From Arthrobacter pityocampae (GTDB taxonomy: Bacteria; Actinomycetota; Actinomycetes; Actinomycetales; Micrococcaceae): a DNA stretch of 64,000 nt. Positions 54,803 to 62,035 of the stretch are shown here, piece after piece. How positions within the stretch are numbered: position 1 is the stretch's first letter; each line of letters opens with the position of its first letter. The DNA is taken from contig NZ_PRKW01000005.1 in assembly GCF_002927275.1 (NCBI RefSeq), positions 124,001 to 188,000 on the forward strand, in the 5' to 3' direction. Made by a program: the position numbers and the translations under genes. The notes below the pieces were generated by a model. The model was not told where the DNA came from and made no database searches. It was given only the letters and a program-made list of their open reading frames with translations.

Positions 54803-55471
54803 TCAGCCCCCGAGGAGGTCGGGCAGCTCCACGAGGGTCGACGCTTCGTGGTCCGGGCGTGTCATGACGGCCGGGTAGGGCGCACCTGTGCGGTCGAGCC
54901 AGACGGTGCGGAGACCCGCACGGGCGGCGCCGTCGATGTCCCATGGGTGGACCGCGACGAGCACGACGTCGCCCGCCTCCCGCCGCAGCTCCCGGAGGGC
55001 GTAGGCGTAGGACTCAGGGGCCGGCTTCCACCGCGGTGCGTCCTCGACGGACAGGACGCGGCCGACGTCGCCGCGCACGCCGGCCCGCTCGAGGAGGGCC
55101 TCCGCGTTTCCTGCGGCCCCGTTGGTGAGTGCCGCCAGCTCGAACCCCCGACCGGTCAGGCCCCGGAGCCCCTCGACGACGTCCGGGTGGACCGGCAGCT
55201 CCTTCAGGCTCGTCATCACGTGGTCGACGGCGTCCCCGATGTCCCGGTTGAGCCGCTGCCCCGCGAGGACCGTCCGCAGGGCGTCCTCGGCGATCTCGCC
55301 GAAGGGGGCGTTCCGCCCGCCGGCCGTGAGGGCGAACCCGTCACGGAGGACCGAGGCGAACCACAGCGCGGCCTGCTGCGGAGGAGCACCCACTTCCTCG
55401 AAGTGCTGGGGCATCTGCCCCAGATCGGAGAGGGTCTCGTTGACGTCGAACAGGATGAGGGGCAGGGCCAC
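54803..55471 (-). CDS. Haloacid dehalogenase type II-like hydrolase
   Basis: A 222-residue HAD protein: motif I ILFDVNETLSDLG with the nucleophile Asp, motif II AALTNGA, the Lys of motif III in PRWKPAPESY, and motif IV HPWDIDGAARAGL. These closely fit L-2-haloacid dehalogenase-type enzymes, but many such proteins are phosphatases. The GTG start shares one base with the stop of the upstream DUF2630 gene (TAGTG), so the pair is coupled. Confidence 0.85.
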   Translation of the reverse strand: MALPLILFDVNETLSDLGQMPQHFEEVGAPPQQAALWFASVLRDGFALTAGGRNAPFGEIAEDALRTVLAGQRLNRDIGDAVDHVMTSLKELPVHPDVVEGLRGLTGRGFELAALTNGAAGNAEALLERAGVRGDVGRVLSVEDAPRWKPAPESYAYALRELRREAGDVVLVAVHPWDIDGAARAGLRTVWLDRTGAPYPAVMTRPDHEASTLVELPDLLGG

Positions 55472-55716
55472 TACTGGCGGTACCCCTCCACCTGGCTGAC
55501 GGGACGGGCGTCGGCATCGGCCGGGTTCTCTCCGGCGTCGGCCTTCGCGCGGCGCTGGCGCAGCAGGTCCCAGCACTGGTCGAGGTCCCCCTCGACCTTC
55601 TTGAGGCGGGCAGCATGATCCTGTTGCTCCGCTGCGGAGTCCTGGGGCTGCTCACGGAGGTCGCGTTCCTCCTGGACGAGTGCCTGGATGTGCTGCAGGA
55701 GGTCCTGATCGTCCAT
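55471..55716 (-). CDS. DUF2630 family protein
   Basis: An 81-residue charged, mostly helical protein: MDDQDLLQHIQALVQEERDLR followed by the heptad-like RLKKVEGDLDQCWDLLRQRRA. This matches DUF2630, small actinobacterial proteins of unknown function. It ends with a Q-V-E-G-Y tail. GAAGGGACAGCACC precedes the ATG, similar to the leaders of the small acidic genes at 14774 and 23457. It is followed by, and coupled to, the dehalogenase-like gene. Confidence 0.85.
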   Translation of the reverse strand: MDDQDLLQHIQALVQEERDLREQPQDSAAEQQDHAARLKKVEGDLDQCWDLLRQRRAKADAGENPADADARPVSQVEGYRQ

Positions 55717-55780
55717 GGTGCTGTCCCTTCGTGGTGCGGTGCCGGGAGAGAGCGTCCCAAGACGCTCAGCAGGCTTTCCT

Positions 55781-55791
55781 TCAGGCTACTG
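55781..55791 (-). promoter_or_regulatory. CAGTANGCT-like promoter core upstream of the DUF2630 gene
   Basis: The minus strand reads CAGTAGCCTGA, with TAGCCT as -10, about 67 bases before the ATG. It differs from the other three copies at one position of the core. Confidence 0.4.
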
Positions 55792-55912
55792 AGGCAGTGC
55801 CCTGCTGGCCAGCCCGCGTCCCGGCGGCTCGGCCCACGGGCCACGCCCACCACCGCGGGATCGGAGAATTGGGCGCCGGGCCCGAATGGCCTAAGCTGTG
55901 GGAGAACCAGTT

Positions 55913-55986
55913 GCCTGTGTAGCTCAGTCTGGTAGAGCATCCGCTTCACACGCGGAAGGCCCGGGGATCGAGGCCCCGCGCAGGCA
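55913..55986 (+). tRNA. tRNA-Val (anticodon CAC)
   Basis: A 74-nt cloverleaf. Acceptor stem GCCTGTG/CGCAGGC, D arm GCTC...GAGC, anticodon stem TCCGC/GCGGA with loop TTCACAC giving anticodon CAC, and T stem CGGGG/CCCCG. The T loop reads ATCGAGG, with A in place of the usual T54. The discriminator is A; CCA is not encoded. A hairpin terminator follows after 28 bases. Confidence 0.95.
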
Positions 55987-56014
55987 CGAGGATCCGCTGG
56001 GAACAGCACCCTGG

Positions 56015-56049
56015 AAAGGCCCGCACCGATACGTCGGCGCGGGCCTTTT
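56015..56049 (+). terminator. Rho-independent terminator after tRNA-Val
   Basis: AAAGGCCCGC pairs with GCGGGCCTTTT around an ACCGATACGTCG-type loop, ending in TTTT. Confidence 0.85.
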
Positions 56050-56087
56050 GCGTGGTGCCGCCTTTCGCTCCGGGCGAACACGCGCCC

Positions 56088-56114
56088 TTAGCACTCGCAC
56101 AGCCCGAGTGCTAA
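56088..56114 (+). promoter_or_regulatory. CIRCE element (HrcA operator)
   Basis: TTAGCACTC-N9-GAGTGCTAA is an exact match to the CIRCE consensus, both arms 9/9 with the standard 9-base spacer. It lies 84 bases upstream of the small heat-shock gene start. Confidence 0.95.
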
Positions 56115-56124
56115 CATACTGCGT

Positions 56125-56147
56125 AGTTGAGCGGATGACGCTCAACT
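56125..56147 (+). promoter_or_regulatory. HAIR-like inverted repeat (possible HspR operator)
   Basis: AGTTGAGCG-GATGA-CGCTCAACT is a perfect 9-bp inverted repeat. TTGAG-N9-CTCAA within it has the exact geometry of the HAIR consensus CTTGAGT-N7-ACTCAAG, with two arm positions changed on each side. It starts 11 bases after CIRCE. Confidence 0.6.
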
Positions 56148-56197
56148 ATCGACGAACCAACCACCTGCCGGTGGCATCAGCGAAGGAGTTGTTTCCC

Positions 56198-56659
56198 GTG
56201 GCCATGAAATTCGATCCTTTCCGTGAGCTGGACCGCGTGACCGGCGCCCTGTTGGAGGGCCGCTCCGGCCTGCGCCTCATGCCGATGGACCTCTACCGGG
56301 AGAGGGACCACTACGTCCTCTCCGCGGATCTCCCCGGTATCGATCCGGGCTCGGTCGACATCGACGTCGACGGCCAGCTCCTCACCATCCGCGCCGAACG
56401 AACGCTGCGCAGCGCCGAGGGCGTGAAGTGGTTGACCCGCGAGCGCGAGAGCGGCTCGTTCCTGCGCCAGCTCAACCTCGGCCAGGGTGTCGACACGGAG
56501 GGCATCGCCGCCCGGTACGAGAACGGCGTCCTCAGCGTGACGATCCCCGTCATCGAGCGTGCGAAGCCACGCAAGATCGAGGTGATCAGCGGGGAATCAG
56601 CTGAGGCGATCCAGTCGTCCACCTCCGGGACGGCCCCCCAGAGCGCCGTCGACGCGTAG
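56198..56659 (+). CDS. Small heat-shock protein (Hsp20/alpha-crystallin)
   Basis: An ATP-independent holdase chaperone of 153 residues. The alpha-crystallin domain (about 33-130) has MPMDLYRERDHYVLSADLPGIDPGSVDIDVDGQLLTIRAER and ends AARYENGVLSVTIPV, the A-x-x-x-n-GVL motif. The C-terminal tail is polar. GAAGGAG precedes a GTG at 56198; ATG at 56204 is an alternative. Control by HrcA and probably HspR is indicated by the operators upstream. Confidence 0.94.
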   Translation: MAMKFDPFRELDRVTGALLEGRSGLRLMPMDLYRERDHYVLSADLPGIDPGSVDIDVDGQLLTIRAERTLRSAEGVKWLTRERESGSFLRQLNLGQGVDTEGIAARYENGVLSVTIPVIERAKPRKIEVISGESAEAIQSSTSGTAPQSAVDA

Positions 56660-56673
56660 GACGTGCCCACGCG

Positions 56674-56703
56674 GTACCCCCGGACACCCGTCCGGGGGTA
56701 CCG
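56674..56703. repeat. Perfect 13-bp inverted repeat after the hsp20 gene
   Basis: GGTACCCCCGGAC-ACCC-GTCCGGGGGTACC begins 15 bases after the hsp20 stop. It is a very stable hairpin without a T-run, so it may end transcription or protect the 3' end. Confidence 0.7.
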
Positions 56704-56761
56704 GGCGTCAATTCCGGGGCCCGCCTTGCATGCCGGGCCGGCGGGTGCGAAGGATGGGGAC

Positions 56762-57559
56762 ATGGACTTCACACCCAGCAAGGCAATCGTCACCGGCTCC
56801 GACTCCGGCATCGGCCGCGCAACGGCCCTCGCCCTCGCCGCGGCGGGCTGCGACGTCGGCGTCACCTGGCACTCCGACCAGGAGGGAGCCGAGGAGACCG
56901 CCCGGCTCGTCCGGGAGAAGGGTGTGCGGGCCGCCGTGGCGCAGCTCGACACCACCGACGCACCGGCCTGCGGCGACGTCGTCGACCAGCTCGCGGCAGA
57001 ACTCGGCGGCCTCGACGTCTTCGTCAACAATGCCGGCGTCAACGGCGGCACCATGTTCATGGAGACGGACTGGGACACCTGGCGCGGCACCATGGGCGCC
57101 AACCTCGACGGCGCGTTCGTCGTTCTGCAGCGCGCGGCACGGCACATGATCGACGGCGGCCGGGGCGGACGCATCATCGCGGTCACCAGCGTGCACCAGG
57201 AGCAGCCGCGCGTGGGTTCGGCGGCGTACGACGCCTCCAAGCACGGCCTCGGGGGCCTGATCCGGACCATCGCCCTCGAACTGGCGGACCGGGGCATCAC
57301 CGCCAACGCTGTCCTGCCCGGTGAGATCAACACACCCATGAACGACTCCGAGGAGCAGGACCCGCACTCCATGGACCGTCCCGGCATCCCGCTCGGCCGC
57401 CCGGGCGCGCCGGAGGAGATCGCCGACGTCGTGGCCTTCCTCGCCTCGGGCGCCTCCAGCTACGTCAACGGGGCCTCGTTCGTGGTCGACGGCGGCATGC
57501 TCCTCATGGGACCCCAGGCGGGGTCGCACCTGACAAGCGGGGACTGGCGGACCCTCTGA
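56762..57559 (+). CDS. Short-chain dehydrogenase/reductase
   Basis: A 265-residue classical SDR: VTGSDSGIGRATALALA (TGxxxGIG), NNAGVNGG, catalytic Ser in AVTSVHQEQP, YDASKHGLGG for Tyr-Lys, and the C-terminal YVNGASFVVDGGMLLM. It resembles 3-oxoacyl-ACP reductase or glucose-dehydrogenase-like SDRs (SDR family used by many sugar and acyl enzymes). No operon partners follow within 97 bases, so its pathway is unknown. The start at 56762 leaves the Rossmann motif at residue 11, the normal place. Confidence 0.9.
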   Translation: MDFTPSKAIVTGSDSGIGRATALALAAAGCDVGVTWHSDQEGAEETARLVREKGVRAAVAQLDTTDAPACGDVVDQLAAELGGLDVFVNNAGVNGGTMFMETDWDTWRGTMGANLDGAFVVLQRAARHMIDGGRGGRIIAVTSVHQEQPRVGSAAYDASKHGLGGLIRTIALELADRGITANAVLPGEINTPMNDSEEQDPHSMDRPGIPLGRPGAPEEIADVVAFLASGASSYVNGASFVVDGGMLLMGPQAGSHLTSGDWRTL

Positions 57560-57592
57560 TCGGAGGGGGAGCGGCCCGACTCTTCAGCGGGC

Positions 57593-57625
57593 GTTCACGC
57601 GGCGTTCAGGAAGCGTCGCTAGCGT
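57593..57625 (+). promoter_or_regulatory. PHO-box-like direct repeats and -10 upstream of the 69-residue gene
   Basis: GTTCACG (57593), GTTCAGG (57604) and GTCGCTA (57615) are spaced exactly 11 bases, the period of actinobacterial PhoP direct-repeat units (consensus GTTCACC). TAGCGT (57620-57625) is a possible -10, 32 bases before the ATG. Confidence 0.5.
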
Positions 57626-57656
57626 GGGAGTCCCGGACCCTTCCGAAAGGCGCACC

Positions 57657-57866
57657 ATGAACGCCCTGCCCCCCATCGACGCCGAGGTCCAGGACTGGTC
57701 GGGTCTCCGACGCGGCCAGCACGTCATCCTCCATCACGCCACGGGGGCCCGGCTCGACGGCGTCCTGGACATGAAGACCGACGACGTGGTGTGGATCCTG
57801 CTGAACGACGGCGGCGGGCGCCGGCTCGTCCACCGGGCGGACGGCTACCGCCTCCGCCCCGCATGA
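57657..57866 (+). CDS. Small uncharacterised protein with PHO-box-like upstream repeats
   Basis: A 69-residue soluble protein: polar start, then GLRRGQHVILHHATGARLDGVLDMKTDDVVWILLNDGGGRRLVHRADGYRL split into short beta-like stretches, resembling a small SH3/KOW-type barrel. I do not recognise a family. GAAAGG lies nine bases before the ATG. It is preceded by three 11-base-spaced repeats like PhoP sites and followed by pstS with its own PHO box, so a phosphate-linked role is likely but unproved. Confidence 0.65.
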   Translation: MNALPPIDAEVQDWSGLRRGQHVILHHATGARLDGVLDMKTDDVVWILLNDGGGRRLVHRADGYRLRPA

Positions 57867-57883
57867 CCCGACCCTGACCGTCC

Positions 57884-57931
57884 GTCCACCCGCCGTCCAT
57901 CTTGGGTTCACCGAACGGCCCCCTGTAACGT
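57884..57931 (+). promoter_or_regulatory. PHO box and -10 of pstS
   Basis: GTCCACC (57884), GTCCATC (57895) and GTTCACC (57906) are direct repeats at an 11-base period, matching PhoP direct-repeat units. TAACGT (57926-57931) is a -10 placed so that transcription begins at or next to the GTG at 57939. PhoP binding would replace the missing -35. Confidence 0.7.
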
Positions 57932-57938
57932 GGCGGGG

Positions 57939-59048
57939 GTGAGAATTCGTGCCACCCTGTCCCTGACGCTCGCCGCCACCCTGGCCCTGACGGCCTGCGG
58001 ATCCGACTACCCCCTCGGCCCGGAGCAGGAAGCGGCGGCACGGAGCGGTGACACGAGCCTCCGCGGGGCGGTGACGGCCTCCGGATCCTCCGCGCAGGGA
58101 CCGGCCATCGACGCCTGGCGCGCCGGATTCTCCACCCTCTATCCCCGCGCGCAGGTCCAGTACTCCCCCGACGGTTCCGGCGCGGGACGCGGTGCGCTGC
58201 TTGCCGGTGCCGTGGGCTTCGCCGGCTCGGACGCCTACCTGAGCGACGAGGAACTCGCGGACTCCACCGAGGCGTGCGGACCGGACGGCGCCTTCGACAT
58301 CCCCGCCTACGTGTCCCCGATCAGCGTGGCGTTCAACCTGCCCGGGATCTCCTCACTGAACCTCGACGCCGCCACGGTGGCCCGGATCTTCCACGGGGAG
58401 ATCACCACGTGGGACGATCCCGCGATCGCCGCGCAGAACGACGTCGACCTCCCCGCCCTGCCCATCGCGGCGGTGAGCCGCTCCGACGACTCCGGCACCA
58501 CCGAGAACTTCACCGACTACCTCCACGCCGTGGTCCCCGAGATCTGGACCGAGGAGGCCGACGGCACCTGGCCGTCGGGCCTCGCCAACGAGAACGCCAA
58601 GGGCAACGCGGGCGTGGTCAGCACCGTGGCCGCCACCGTGGGAGCCGTGACCTACGCGGACGACTCCGCCGTCGGCGAGCCCCTCGGCCGGGTGGCGCTG
58701 AAGGTCGGCGGGGACTACGTGGAGGTCAGTTCCGAGGCAGCGGCGGCCGCCGTCGACCTCGCGGACCGCGTCCCCGGACGCAAGGATCACGACATCGCGC
58801 TGGACCTCGACCGGACCACCAGCGAACCCGGGGTCTACCCCCTGGTCCTGGTGTCCTACCACGTGTACTGCTCGCGGTACGAGAACGAGGCGACCGCCGC
58901 CGTCGTCCGCGCGTTCGGCACCTACGCCGTCAGCGAGGAGGGCCAGCAGGGAGCCGCGGGGGCGGCGAAGAGCTCGCCCATCTCGCCGGAACTGTCACGG
59001 CAGGCCACGGAGGCGATCGCGTCCATCGATGTGGGGGACATCTCCTAG
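57939..59048 (+). CDS. pstS: Phosphate ABC transporter substrate-binding lipoprotein PstS
   Basis: Captures phosphate outside the membrane. The 369-residue product has a lipoprotein signal ending in the lipobox LTAC (about residues 17-20). PstS landmarks are SGSSAQGPAIDAW, the phosphate loop YSPDGSGAGRGALLAGAVGFAGSD, SRSDDSGTTENFTDYL, and VLVSYHVYCSRY. The GTG at 57939 was chosen from the -10 position; the mRNA looks leaderless. Unusually, pstC, pstA and pstB do not follow: the next genes are on the other strand, so it must work with a transporter encoded elsewhere. Confidence 0.92.
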   Translation: MRIRATLSLTLAATLALTACGSDYPLGPEQEAAARSGDTSLRGAVTASGSSAQGPAIDAWRAGFSTLYPRAQVQYSPDGSGAGRGALLAGAVGFAGSDAYLSDEELADSTEACGPDGAFDIPAYVSPISVAFNLPGISSLNLDAATVARIFHGEITTWDDPAIAAQNDVDLPALPIAAVSRSDDSGTTENFTDYLHAVVPEIWTEEADGTWPSGLANENAKGNAGVVSTVAATVGAVTYADDSAVGEPLGRVALKVGGDYVEVSSEAAAAAVDLADRVPGRKDHDIALDLDRTTSEPGVYPLVLVSYHVYCSRYENEATAAVVRAFGTYAVSEEGQQGAAGAAKSSPISPELSRQATEAIASIDVGDIS

Positions 59049-59057
59049 GACGCGACG

Positions 59058-59085
59058 AGGCGGACCCCGGAAGGGGCCCGCCTCC
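59058..59085. terminator. Hairpin between pstS and the convergent SRPBCC gene
   Basis: AGGCGG-A-CCCC-GGAA-GGGG-C-CCGCCT, with one internal A/C mismatch and no T-run. It begins ten bases after the pstS stop. Confidence 0.5.
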
Positions 59086-59124
59086 TGCAGTACGTCCGCG
59101 TCAGGCTCCTGTGCCGTACACAGG

Positions 59125-59673
59125 TCAGGCGACGCGCGGGCCGCCCGAGTCGGGATCGTCCGTCGAGGTGTCCGGCAGGGTGCTGTTCGCCGGTTCCGCC
59201 TCGGTGGTGACCCCCGAGAACGGTGCCGCGACGTCGCCGCGCCAGGCACCCGTCTCGCCGCCGCTGTTCTCGATGAAGGCCTTGAACCGCTTGAGGTCCC
59301 CCTTCACCTGGGCGGCATCGGCGTTGACGACGGCCCCGACCTTCTCGATGAACGTCCCGGGATGCCAGTCGATCTGCACCATGAGCCGTGTGGTGTTCTC
59401 GTCCAGACGGTGGAAGGTGACCACGCCGGCATGGGACTCGCCGTCGGTGCTCTTCCAGGCCACCCGCTCGTCGGGGTGCTGCTCGGTGATCTCGGCATCG
59501 AACTCGCGATGCACGCCCCCGATGCTCGTCACCCAGTGGGTGGATGTGTCCGAGATCTGCGTGATCGACTCCACGCCCCCCATGAACTGGGGGAAGCTCT
59601 CGAACTGGGTCCACTGGTTGTAGGCGGTGCTGACCGGTACTGATACGTCGATGGATTCCTGCACTGAAGCCAA
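59125..59673 (-). CDS. SRPBCC family protein (cyclase/dehydrase-like)
   Basis: A 182-residue protein of the COQ10/polyketide-cyclase group: QESIDVSVPVSTAYNQWTQFESFPQFMGGVESI at the N-terminus, WVTSIGGVHREFDAEITEQHPDERVAWKS, and TRLMVQIDWHPGTFIEKVG. The C-terminal 45 residues are Gly/Thr/Pro-rich and unstructured. A TTG at 59673 was chosen because AGGAGGAACC lies upstream. TTGGTC and TACGCT form a good promoter near 59750-59790, back to back with the dps gene. A role in stress is only suggested by that neighbour. Confidence 0.82.
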   Translation of the reverse strand: MASVQESIDVSVPVSTAYNQWTQFESFPQFMGGVESITQISDTSTHWVTSIGGVHREFDAEITEQHPDERVAWKSTDGESHAGVVTFHRLDENTTRLMVQIDWHPGTFIEKVGAVVNADAAQVKGDLKRFKAFIENSGGETGAWRGDVAAPFSGVTTEAEPANSTLPDTSTDDPDSGGPRVA

Positions 59674-59880
59674 AACGGTTCCTCCTTGGTCGGACTCCGG
59701 CGTCGCCCGTACACCGTTGCAGGCATGCGGCACGACGAAACCGTAAGTCCCCTTAGCGTAGGCAGGTCGGGTGGAATTGACCAACGGGCAGGGCTAGGGT
59801 GAAAGAAGTCCCTCCGGCAGGAATCCGCGCCTCCGGCGCCTCCGTCGGCGGGAGAACATCTCTCTAGCACTGGAGGATCC

Positions 59881-60375
59881 ATGAAGGCATCACCCACCCT
59901 CACAGACAACATGCAGGCCGTCCTCGTCGACCTCATCGAGCTGCACCTGCAGGGCAAGCAGGCTCACTGGAACGTGGTCGGCAAGAACTTCCGTGACCTC
60001 CACCTGCAGCTGGACGAGATCATCGAAGATGCCCGCCTGTTCGCGGACGAGATGGCGGAGCGGATGCGCGCACTGCACGCCGTACCCGACGGCCGTAGCG
60101 TGGCCGTGGCTGAGGGCACCAAGATCGATCCGTTCCCGGCCGGCCTCGTCTCGACCAAGGACACCGTGGGCCTCGTGGTCCGGATGCTGAACGCCAGCGT
60201 CAAGACCATGCGGGACGTCCACGACCAGATCGACGAGGAGGACCCCACCACGGCGGACCTGCTGCACGGCTTCATCGCCAAGCTCGAGCAGTACGCGTGG
60301 ATGGTCGACGCCGAGAACATGGAGCCCACCGCGGAGGTCGTCTCCCCCGCCGGCACCGAGAAGGCCACCGTCTGA
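59881..60375 (+). CDS. dps: Dps family DNA-binding ferritin-like protein
   Basis: Dps forms 12-mers that oxidise and store iron and can coat DNA in stress. The 164-residue product has HLQGKQAHWNVVGKNFRDLHLQLDEIIEDARLFADEMAER, which carries the intersubunit ferroxidase ligands (His, Asp, Glu), and a normal helical core. The N- and C-terminal tails are short; there is no Lys-rich DNA-binding tail. CTGGAGG precedes the ATG. It is divergent from an SRPBCC gene, with 207 bases between starts, and ends at a strong terminator. Confidence 0.95.
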   Translation: MKASPTLTDNMQAVLVDLIELHLQGKQAHWNVVGKNFRDLHLQLDEIIEDARLFADEMAERMRALHAVPDGRSVAVAEGTKIDPFPAGLVSTKDTVGLVVRMLNASVKTMRDVHDQIDEEDPTTADLLHGFIAKLEQYAWMVDAENMEPTAEVVSPAGTEKATV

Positions 60376-60398
60376 CGAACCAGATGTCCTGATGGTCG

Positions 60399-60431
60399 GG
60401 AGGGGACGCGCATGGGCGCGTCCCCTCCTGT
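60399..60431 (+). terminator. Rho-independent-like terminator after dps
   Basis: GGAGGGGACGCGC pairs with GCGCGTCCCCTCC (13 bp, perfect) around ATGG. It begins 24 bases after the dps stop. Confidence 0.8.
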
Positions 60432-60898
60432 GTGTCCGGGGCTTCCCGCGGCCCCCTGGTCGGCCTGCGTCAGGTGGGCCTTCTCCTACGCCGATGCTGC
60501 CCCTGCAGGGTAGTCGATCCGCCTATTGCTCTCCACTGCCGGTGCGCTTCGGCGCCGACCGCCTGACGGGGTGGACCGGTCGGCGGGCGGACAGCACCGG
60601 GCCGCGGGTCGTGCCGCGCCTGCGATTCCCTGATTCGGTCAGCCCTGAGCGGTCAGCTCGGCGACCCACGCCCCCGCCGATCGGCCGTGACGGGTTCCCA
60701 TCAAGAGAGCGCCCGCCAGAACGTGGGTGCGGATTCACGAAACCGGGCGACGCAGCGGAGGGACAGGGCTTCACCTGCATGACCGATCGTGCCCGGTTCA
60801 GGGCGACTACCGGGGCGACTGGCGGCCACCGGCTCCGATGGCGGTGGACCTGGACAGCCAGCATCAGTGCGTCCGCGACCGATATCCGATCCGTCAGC
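60432..60898. other. Stretch without a supported gene
   Basis: No convincing gene. A minus-strand frame of 127 codons (60523-60906) begins at an ATG that overlaps the GNAT stop by 8 bases, but its product is Arg/Pro-rich and shows no recognisable motif. The stretch lacks the strong third-position GC pattern of its neighbours and may hold decayed or non-coding DNA. Confidence 0.5.
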
Positions 60899-61285
60899 TC
60901 AGACATCGAGGGAATCCGGTACTGTACCGCGCTGACCTACCAGGTCGTGCTGGTTGTCGTGGTACCCGTGGCTAAGAGGTACCACGGTGTCGAAGCCGGG
61001 GTGGTCGGCAACGAACGCGCCGACTTCCGGACAGAACGAGGTGGCGGCCAACCGGCGGCGGTGCAGCTCGAGGAGCACGTGCCGCACCAGGGACGATTCC
61101 ACCTCGAAGTCATCGAAACGAGGATCAAGGACCAGGCGCAGGAGAGCGACGTCGCCGCCTCGGAACCGGTACTTCACGTAGCCGGCGATCACGCCGTCCC
61201 GGATCAACTCGAAAGCGCTCGACCACCGGTTGTCCCTGAAACACTCCCTGGACCCCACCGGCGGACGCCCGTGATCCGCGGTCAC
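60899..61285 (-). CDS. GNAT-type N-acetyltransferase (YjdJ-like)
   Basis: A 128-residue small acetyltransferase-fold protein. SAFELIRDGVIAGYVKYRFRGGDVALLRLVLDPRFDDFEVESSLVRHVL follows the YjdJ pattern (F-L-DG-x-x-G-x-x-Y, then a Lys/Arg-poor P-loop region). The C-terminal SFCPEVGAFVADHPGFDTVVPLS matches its C-P-x-V-x-x-F/Y-x-x-x-HP end. The glycine-rich acetyl-CoA loop is weak (EVESSLVRHVLLEL), so activity may be lost. The GTG start is uncertain, and codon quality is lower than in nearby genes. Confidence 0.6.
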   Translation of the reverse strand: MTADHGRPPVGSRECFRDNRWSSAFELIRDGVIAGYVKYRFRGGDVALLRLVLDPRFDDFEVESSLVRHVLLELHRRRLAATSFCPEVGAFVADHPGFDTVVPLSHGYHDNQHDLVGQRGTVPDSLDV

Positions 61286-61648
61286 CGCCGGTGCACTCCG
61301 ATCGATCCGGGCGGTCTTCCACGGCCCACTGCTAGACCCTTACGAAGCCTATTGACTACCCCAGCAGAAGCAAACCCCGGCGAAGAACTCCCACTCCCCG
61401 ACAAGAGAGGGTTCAGGATGCTCCCGCTGTCAGAGCCCGGGACCAGTGGCCCGTGTGTTCGCCGCAGGCTTCGATCCGCCACGTCCAAGGCGACAACCCT
61501 CGCCGTGGATCTCTGGGCTGTTCTCCTCGACCGCTGGTCGGGGAGATATCTCACCGTCATGTGAGCTCGACGAACCGTAGACTGACGTGTACCAAGTGTC
61601 CATCCGCGGCTATTCCGGTTCCCCGGTGGTGTTTTCAGGAGCACGGAC
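61286..61648. other. Stretch without a gene, before the leader ORF
   Basis: No supported gene on either strand. It separates the minus-strand GNAT gene from the plus-strand regulatory module and must hold the promoter of the latter. TAGACT (61608-61613) is a possible -10 placed 36 bases before the leader ORF. No strong repeat was seen. Confidence 0.4.
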
Positions 61649-61690
61649 ATGAGCCATTTCCCGGTCGAACATAAGCAGGCGCCCGTATGA
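61649..61690 (+). CDS. 13-codon leader ORF coupled to the small YFS gene
   Basis: MSHFPVEHKQAPV followed by TGA. AGGAG lies seven bases before its ATG, a better signal than that of the next gene, and its stop overlaps the next ATG as ATGA. This is the classical arrangement for translational coupling or a leader peptide. The frame and signals are seen directly; the regulatory role is inference. Confidence 0.5.
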   Translation: MSHFPVEHKQAPV

Positions 61691-61965
61691 CCGCGCACAC
61701 CCAGCAACACAGCACCTGGCTCGCAGCCCACCACGCACACCTGACAGCGGAGGATCTGTGGCTGCACTACTTCAGCGTCGGCGGCTACCTCGCGGTCTTC
61801 GAGTTGGACGCCTACCTTCATGGCCTGTACGCGTTGCCACAGGGTGAACGGAACACCGTCGCCCTGGCGCTGAACGAACTGATCGACGACCAGATCGACA
61901 CACGACTCAACGACCTGTCCCACCACCCCAAAGCCGAATTCGTGCACGGTCCGGTCCTGGACTAG
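61687..61965 (+). CDS. Small W-x2-YFS / FELDAYLHG protein (module copy 1)
   Basis: A 92-residue soluble protein. A conserved core, LWLHYFSVGGYLAVFELDAYLHG (residues 24-46), is shared with the truncated product at the window end (VWIRYFSLTG...FEIDAYLNG). A helical segment with ERNTVALALNELIDD follows. I recognise no family. It precedes a GAF-ANTAR regulator by 70 bases, and the same pairing recurs downstream, so it probably serves that regulator. It is preceded by the leader ORF. Confidence 0.75.
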   Translation: MTAHTQQHSTWLAAHHAHLTAEDLWLHYFSVGGYLAVFELDAYLHGLYALPQGERNTVALALNELIDDQIDTRLNDLSHHPKAEFVHGPVLD

Positions 61966-62035
61966 TACCCGTCCCACCGTCCACCCGACACCGCCTTGAA
62001 CGGGCGGGACCATCGGATATGAAAGCAGGTCACTG

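Noticed and set aside
55913-55986. tRNA-Val as a possible integration site
   Set aside because: No integrase, no repeat of the tRNA 3' end and no phage-like gene were seen nearby.
60523-60906. 127-codon minus-strand frame overlapping the GNAT stop by 8 bases
   Set aside because: The overlap looks operon-like, but the product is Arg/Pro-rich with no motif, so it was not called a gene.
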